From Trichomonas vaginalis G3 (lineage: Eukaryota; Parabasalia; Trichomonadida; Trichomonadidae): DNA of 64,000 nucleotides. The DNA lies in the NCBI RefSeq assembly GCF_026262505.1, contig NC_067206.1:7468879-7532878 (forward strand). The letters are read 5' to 3'. This document shows positions 58,939-64,000 of this stretch, piece by piece. Every line of letters begins with the position of its first letter. Positions within the stretch are counted from its first letter, which is position 1. The position numbers and the translations under genes were made by a program. The notes below the pieces were generated by a model. The model was not told where the DNA came from, did not search any database, and saw only the letters and a program-made list of their open reading frames with translations.

Positions 58939-59707
58939 TTATGAATTATAAATGTTTCAGTTCATTCTTTTTAAATAGAATTATAAATAAAATTGCTGTT
59001 TGTATGACTTAATTATAACTCTTCTAAAGCTTTAATTATTTTTATTAATATTCATTTATATCCCCATGCTCACGCTATAATTATACTACACAAAATTCTG
59101 TTATTCCATTTCATGATTGTTTAATCTCAATCAAAGCATGAATTAATTAGGAAACCTTATGAGATATCAATTTATAACATTTTTGGATTTCAATTGCATC
59201 ATTTTTGTATAATATTACAAGCATATATTACTAATGGATAAGAAATAGAAGAATACAACCAAAATATCCATCCTGAAGATTTCATTATTAATAATTATGT
59301 GCCTGCTAAAAAGGAATCAATATAAATTCATACAATAACACAAATTTATATCCTCATTGTCAATATTTGTGAATATTTGTTTAAAAATAATTTGAATTTT
59401 GATTTAAATTGTTATATCTTGGGGATAGATAGCCCTTAATTTCATTGTTGTGCTTATGCGTTCTGATGTTAAGTCGAATTCGAACGAATAAATTAGAAAT
59501 AATCAATAAATAATGGATAATTAAGAGAATTATCGAAGATAAGTCATTTGTAATGCTTCAAAATATCATATGCAATCAATCAATAAGCTGATTTAATCTT
59601 TAGAACCATCGTCCTTTTTTTTTTCATCTCTCTGAATTAAAATTTTCGATAGAAATTTTATCGTCAATTTCAAAGATGCAATACATTTTTTGATTTAAAA
59701 ATATACT
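58939..59707. other. Intergenic region before the Arf-GEF gene
   Basis: AT-rich. No gene, RNA gene or repeat is supported. TCAATTT at 59664 does not fit the initiator consensus well. Confidence 0.45.
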
Positions 59708-62700
59708 ATGATACAAATGATGGTTGATATCAAAAAATTCATGTCACTTTTGATAGCAATTGACGATATGTCTGGGGGTGAAGAATATCTATCCCTCCTT
59801 ATAAGTCAATTAAATGATTTGAAGAAACAAGTTGGCAATGTTTTTCATAAACAACTTAGAGAGTCGATTGGCGAAGCAAAAGAATACGTCAAAGAAATAC
59901 AAAATACAGATAAACAGATCAACATCAGCAAAGCTCTTGCTCCCTTCTTTATTGCAATGAAGGATGAGAAAAAAGCTTACCAAGGACTCGTTTTAGACAC
60001 GTTTTATAAAGTATTTCATCATGCGACTGAAAAATGCTACCCCAACAAAGAATTAACATTTAATATCATAAAATGCGTCTTAGATCAAGAGCTCGATCCA
60101 AAAGAAGAAATTTGGACTAAAGTTTGCAACTTATGCTCTTGCATTCAAAATTCTAAGTCCGGCATACTTTATGTTCACGGCGAGATCCTCCAGAAGTTAT
60201 TTAGACTCATATTTAAAGTTTACAATGCCACAGAAAATCAGCAAACTATTAAATTAGTTGATACAACGATCAGACCTATCGTAACATTATTATTTACGAG
60301 TTACACGGCACCTCCTGAGATTCTCAGAACCAAAACTGTTCAAATGCTTGCCGCAAATATCGTACAACAGATGGTAGACAATTCTTTAGAAATTATTAAC
60401 TTTGTCGAGCCATATCTTAAGCAAGGAGAGCACAATCCGTCAATACGTGATGTAGACCTCTTTGTTTTCTTCACAACATTAGCTAAAGTCATCGAATTTA
60501 ACGCTACAAAATTACGAACAAAAATTCTTGCAACAAAACTCTTCATTAATGCTCTAAAGCTCGACCATCCATTTTTACAAACATCGCTCTTCAAACATCT
60601 CCTAAATACAACTCTCCACGTCACATTTTTGTCATTAACATTAAATTCACAGATCGAGCTTGCCGAATCCACCGCCGAACTCATTCTTACACTCTGGGAG
60701 AGATTCGCCAGCGTATATACTATCGGATTAAACGAATTGATGGTAAAAGGTTTAATGACAACCTTAATTTCACCGGACCAAAACGTTTTAATGCGTTCTC
60801 TTACAGTATTCGGCCTTCTCTGCAAGCAGCCACAGCTTCTTGTTGATTTCTTCGTCAATTACGACTGTGATGAATCCGGATTCTTCCAGAACGTCTTTGA
60901 GAACTCAATCAACAGTGTTGTCAAGCTTGCCTATCCAGATGCCGCACAACCACACATCCAAGTCCTTTCTTTACACATAATTACCGAAATATTGAAACAA
61001 TTATACGATTACTTCGAGAATTTACAGAATTCTAAGAAGCAGGAACCATCTACACCACAAACATACCTCGATGCGAAGAAAGCGAAGGATGTTTTCACAG
61101 AAGGTCTCGGAATATTCAAAAGATCTTTCAAAAAAGGCCTTGCCTTCTTTGTCCAGCACAACATTGTTGAAGACACACCAGAGGCCATTGCTAAGTTCCT
61201 CTACAACACACCATCACTCGATCCAGCGATGGTTGGCGAAACAATTGGCTCATCCGGAGAAAAATCCATCTCTATTTTGCGATGTTTCACGAATATCTTT
61301 GATTTCAAGGGCCTCACATTCGAACAAGCCTTCAGATTGTACTTAGGCAAGTTCCAAGTCCCAGGAGAAGCCCAAATGATTGATAGAGTCATGGAACAAT
61401 TCGGTACAAAATTCTACAACGATAATCCGACACTTTTTTCATCGGCTGACACTGTTTATGTTTTAGCTTTTAGTACGTTGATGTTACATACAGATGCCTG
61501 GCATCCCAATGTAAAATCGCGTATGACATTGCAACAGTTCATTGCTAACAACAGTGGAATAGACAATGGAAAAGATTTGCCATATGAATTATTGGAAGAT
61601 TTATACAAAGGAATCACTTCAAAGAGGATCTTCCTTCCGTCCGGAGCAATGCCAAATTCCGCCTTATTGACAAGAGCACAAAGAGCAGATCTCTACGCTT
61701 CACAATGCAAAGCAACACTTGAACAAGCGAGATCAAGATCACAAGCTGAATCAAAAGAGTGGAAAACAGCGGAATCTCCAATGTTCGTTGCACCGATGTT
61801 CAATGTGATATGGCGTGGTTGCTTGGCAGCATTGACTATTACATTCGAAACATCAAACGACAGACAGGTTTACTCAGTTTGCCTCGAAGGATTGAGTACA
61901 ATGGTACACATCGCAAGTCGTTGTTTCATTGAAACCGCGTTGGATACATTAGTTGATGCTTTTGCGAAGTTCACGAATATGAGGAAAGGCGCAACAGACA
62001 TCAGACTCAAGAACATCGAGTGCACAAACACTTTGTTACAAATTGCATACGATGACAGACATTTCTTGAGAGGAGCGTGGGATATAGTTATTGGTGAAAT
62101 TTCTTCTCTTGAAAAAATAAATTTGCCACCAGAAATAAATGCGACATTGAACGTCAATTTGATAGACGAACTGTTCACGTCAACAGTATCTCTTGATAGA
62201 GAATCCCTCGTAGATTTCGTAAGAGCACTTTGCTCAGTCTCTAAACAGGAATTACAAGAAAAACCAGCAAGAATTTACAGTTTACAAAAAGTGTCAGTTG
62301 TTGCACATTTCAATGTGAAACGACCGAAATTTTTATGGGTTGCTGTATGGGATATCATTGGCGACTACTTGAATTTCGTTGGCACACTTAATAAACCAGG
62401 AATTCCTGAGTTGGCAATAGACATGACGAGACAACTCGCTTCGAAATTCCTTCTCGAAGAAGAACTAATTAATTTCCATTTCCAGAAACGGTTTATGTCA
62501 CCTTTCCAACATATCTTCGATAACCAACGCAATGTACAAGTTAAAGATCTTGTTTTAACTTGCATTTCCGCATTGGTGAGCGAACTTGCAGAGAATTTGC
62601 AGAGTGGATGGGTTGTTGTTTTCCAAGTTTTGACATCAGCAGCAAGTGGAAAAGAAACATGCACACACGCGTTCGAAGTTGTCGAACAGATGATCAATAC

Positions 62701-63658
62701 AAGGATGAAGATCTTACAACCACAAATGATTCATGTCCTCAATGTTTTATCGTCATTTATCGGTTTGACAGAAAATTTGACGATCAGATCTAGAGCTGCA
62801 GAATTTTTCGGACCAGTTTCACATCACATTCCAAAGAACGATGATGAAAAGTGGTCTGCATTATTACAGTGCATCTTTAGATATGCGAGTGACAGAGAAG
62901 AAGCTGTTAGAGCAGCGATGAGAGGTGCTTTTCTCAATGATGTAGTTCAGATGAACGATTGCGATGAAGATGTTTGGAAAGAGTGTTTGTTGTTGACGGC
63001 TCCTCAATTCTTTAACGATGTAAAAGACGAAGAATTATATAGCTTCGTCGGTGACATCACGAAAATCGCTTCTCCTAACCATGAACACTTAGTCATCTCA
63101 TTCCTTCTCAATTTGGTTTACGGTGCAAATAATAATGGTGTAACTTCTGTCGCAATTGCAAATCTATCGGCTGTCAAACTGCCAATGGACGATAAATCTG
63201 TTTTGTCATGTCGCGAAGGCATCGACAAAGTTGTTGCCAATTTCGAGAAGATCTCGCCCGAGAACCAAATTGCTTTCTGCGATTTGTTGATGTATTTCTG
63301 CCAAGATCCAAACATTGCACCGAAATGTTACGAAGCAATACATCACTTGAAGATTCCTGACGCAATAATGGTTCACGTCAGAACTCCTTTGCTTGTTATT
63401 ACTAATGTTGTGAGCGGTGACATGGAATCGAGAATTGTTTTGGCTGATACATTCAGATACTTCTTGGAAAGACTCGACCAGAAACCAAAGAAATGGAATG
63501 AAGCAGCGAAATTCGCTCTGGAGTTCCTCCTGAAGAGTAACGATTTCCAAGGAGCCTTCGAATTATCTAAGGATTCAATAATAGCTATGATAGAAACACC
63601 TTCAAAAGAAGTAAGAAAAGCTGTAGCAGCTGTTCTCGCAAAAAGACTGCTCGAATAA
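59708..63658 (+). CDS. Arf guanine-nucleotide exchange factor, BIG/Sec7 class
   Basis: 1316 residues, somewhat shorter than yeast Sec7 or human BIG1 (about 1850-2000). An N-terminal helical DCB-like region is followed by an HUS region with the HUS box FFVNYDCDESG near residue 380. The Sec7 domain is at about 455-640. There the catalytic 'glutamic finger' is Glu554 in FQVPGEAQMIDRVMEQF, and the second signature is SADTVYVLAFSTLMLHTDAWHPNVK and GIDNGKDLP. HDS-type helical repeats fill the C-terminus. It activates Arf GTPases at the Golgi/trans-Golgi network. Catalytic residues are intact. By family analogy DCB/HUS mediate dimerisation and membrane recruitment. The stop is in TAAA. Confidence 0.95.
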   Translation: MIQMMVDIKKFMSLLIAIDDMSGGEEYLSLLISQLNDLKKQVGNVFHKQLRESIGEAKEYVKEIQNTDKQINISKALAPFFIAMKDEKKAYQGLVLDTFYKVFHHATEKCYPNKELTFNIIKCVLDQELDPKEEIWTKVCNLCSCIQNSKSGILYVHGEILQKLFRLIFKVYNATENQQTIKLVDTTIRPIVTLLFTSYTAPPEILRTKTVQMLAANIVQQMVDNSLEIINFVEPYLKQGEHNPSIRDVDLFVFFTTLAKVIEFNATKLRTKILATKLFINALKLDHPFLQTSLFKHLLNTTLHVTFLSLTLNSQIELAESTAELILTLWERFASVYTIGLNELMVKGLMTTLISPDQNVLMRSLTVFGLLCKQPQLLVDFFVNYDCDESGFFQNVFENSINSVVKLAYPDAAQPHIQVLSLHIITEILKQLYDYFENLQNSKKQEPSTPQTYLDAKKAKDVFTEGLGIFKRSFKKGLAFFVQHNIVEDTPEAIAKFLYNTPSLDPAMVGETIGSSGEKSISILRCFTNIFDFKGLTFEQAFRLYLGKFQVPGEAQMIDRVMEQFGTKFYNDNPTLFSSADTVYVLAFSTLMLHTDAWHPNVKSRMTLQQFIANNSGIDNGKDLPYELLEDLYKGITSKRIFLPSGAMPNSALLTRAQRADLYASQCKATLEQARSRSQAESKEWKTAESPMFVAPMFNVIWRGCLAALTITFETSNDRQVYSVCLEGLSTMVHIASRCFIETALDTLVDAFAKFTNMRKGATDIRLKNIECTNTLLQIAYDDRHFLRGAWDIVIGEISSLEKINLPPEINATLNVNLIDELFTSTVSLDRESLVDFVRALCSVSKQELQEKPARIYSLQKVSVVAHFNVKRPKFLWVAVWDIIGDYLNFVGTLNKPGIPELAIDMTRQLASKFLLEEELINFHFQKRFMSPFQHIFDNQRNVQVKDLVLTCISALVSELAENLQSGWVVVFQVLTSAASGKETCTHAFEVVEQMINTRMKILQPQMIHVLNVLSSFIGLTENLTIRSRAAEFFGPVSHHIPKNDDEKWSALLQCIFRYASDREEAVRAAMRGAFLNDVVQMNDCDEDVWKECLLLTAPQFFNDVKDEELYSFVGDITKIASPNHEHLVISFLLNLVYGANNNGVTSVAIANLSAVKLPMDDKSVLSCREGIDKVVANFEKISPENQIAFCDLLMYFCQDPNIAPKCYEAIHHLKIPDAIMVHVRTPLLVITNVVSGDMESRIVLADTFRYFLERLDQKPKKWNEAAKFALEFLLKSNDFQGAFELSKDSIIAMIETPSKEVRKAVAAVLAKRLLE

Positions 63659-64000
63659 AAAAATAATATAAATTTAAATTTATTTTAAAATTTTCTACTT
63701 GATATTTATGAATCAAAAAGGATATCTGTATCTCAGAATATGTATTTAATTATCTTTTCATTCTGGATTCATGTGACTTCAATAGTTTTTTTCTTATTGA
63801 TTAGAGAGTGAATTAATTTTTAGTAAACCTTGGGCTTCTATATCTTACTATCCGTAGAGCTTGATAGGATATTGTCTATATATATATATATATGAACCAG
63901 CATAGACTGATGTGTAGATAGAGCATATTTTAATTGAATAAAAACAATGCTACATCCTTGGAAAAAGGAATTTTTGAGTCCACATAATTTGGGCCTATGA
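63659..64000. other. 3' flank, to the window end
   Basis: AT-rich, with a (TA)n microsatellite at about 63878-63893. No gene start can be seen before the edge. Confidence 0.5.

Noticed and set aside
60340-60858. 172-codon minus-strand frame inside the Arf-GEF gene
   Set aside because: Antisense shadow; composition follows the reverse of the HUS-region codons.
1-64000. Introns with the trichomonad GYATGT ... ACTAACACAYAG consensus
   Set aside because: None seen, including in the 73-nt leaders of the surface copies and upstream of the start-less Gly-rich frame.
1-64000. Large virus-like elements (Maverick/Polinton type), retroelements, CRISPR arrays, tRNA or rRNA genes
   Set aside because: No integrase, polymerase, capsid or reverse-transcriptase motifs, no spaced direct-repeat array and no cloverleaf-like gene could be supported by reading the sequence.

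Overview
The window is eukaryotic and most likely comes from a trichomonad parabasalid, Trichomonas vaginalis or a close relative. It is strongly AT-rich, genes are intronless and lie on both strands with short spacers, and several starts have a TCA(C/T)(T/A) initiator 4-20 nt upstream (before 4105, 6048, 9637, 30625, 45887 and the minus-strand 48450). Many stop codons sit inside TAAA (5481, 7835, 28788, 31011, 47053, 63658), as in the trichomonad polyadenylation signal. The gene content also fits: ankyrin-array proteins, BspA-like leucine-rich repeats, a many-pass adenylyl cyclase, a Gly-rich surface-protein fragment and a repeated surface-protein family beginning at a W-(T/S)-D-(Y/F) motif. 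The species call is inference.

Layout. 1-12.4 kb: an ankyrin protein running off the left edge, a 5'-truncated BspA-like remnant, a SHIPPO-type (PGP-repeat) axonemal protein, an unknown 595-aa protein, a divergent Mex67/NXF1-like mRNA-export protein and a GAF protein with a degenerate cyclic-nucleotide phosphodiesterase (PDE) domain. 12.4-23 kb is an unstable accessory block. Two same-strand copies of the surface family (A, B) flank a truncated, internally deleted but very similar copy of a 1511-aa charged coiled-coil gene, whose intact parent follows. A cluster of hairpins sits at the copy's far breakpoint, and an ankyrin relic lies beyond the parent. 23-35.4 kb: a secreted/type I membrane protein with a Cys-rich tail, a tail-anchored ankyrin/coiled-coil protein, a TMEM62-like metallophosphoesterase, surface-family copy C, a putatively acylated Smr protein, a DENN protein and an unknown 673-aa protein. 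35.4-48.5 kb: an inverted-repeat element, an adenylyl cyclase split by one frameshift, surface-family copies D and E and an opposed fragment, a Gly-rich fragment, a protein kinase and an Old Yellow Enzyme. 48.8-63.7 kb: a second GAF/degenerate-PDE protein, a RasGAP-like protein, a four-BRCT protein, a DHYC palmitoyltransferase, another W-S-D-F surface protein and a BIG/Sec7-class Arf-GEF.

Functional links. The housekeeping genes lean toward signalling and membrane traffic (cyclase, two PDE-fold pseudoenzymes with GAF domains, kinase, RasGAP, DENN, Arf-GEF, palmitoyltransferase). No operon logic is expected.

Most unusual pattern. Four dispersed surface-family copies have a short ATG leader in one frame and a long body in the frame one base away. 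The ATG-to-body distance is 73, 73, 73 and 58 nt, always 1 mod 3. Two of the copies keep an initiator-type promoter 14 nt before that ATG. Three bodies are fully open yet have no in-frame ATG near their start. This is either an inherited lesion spread by duplication or an unrecognised way of starting or shifting translation.
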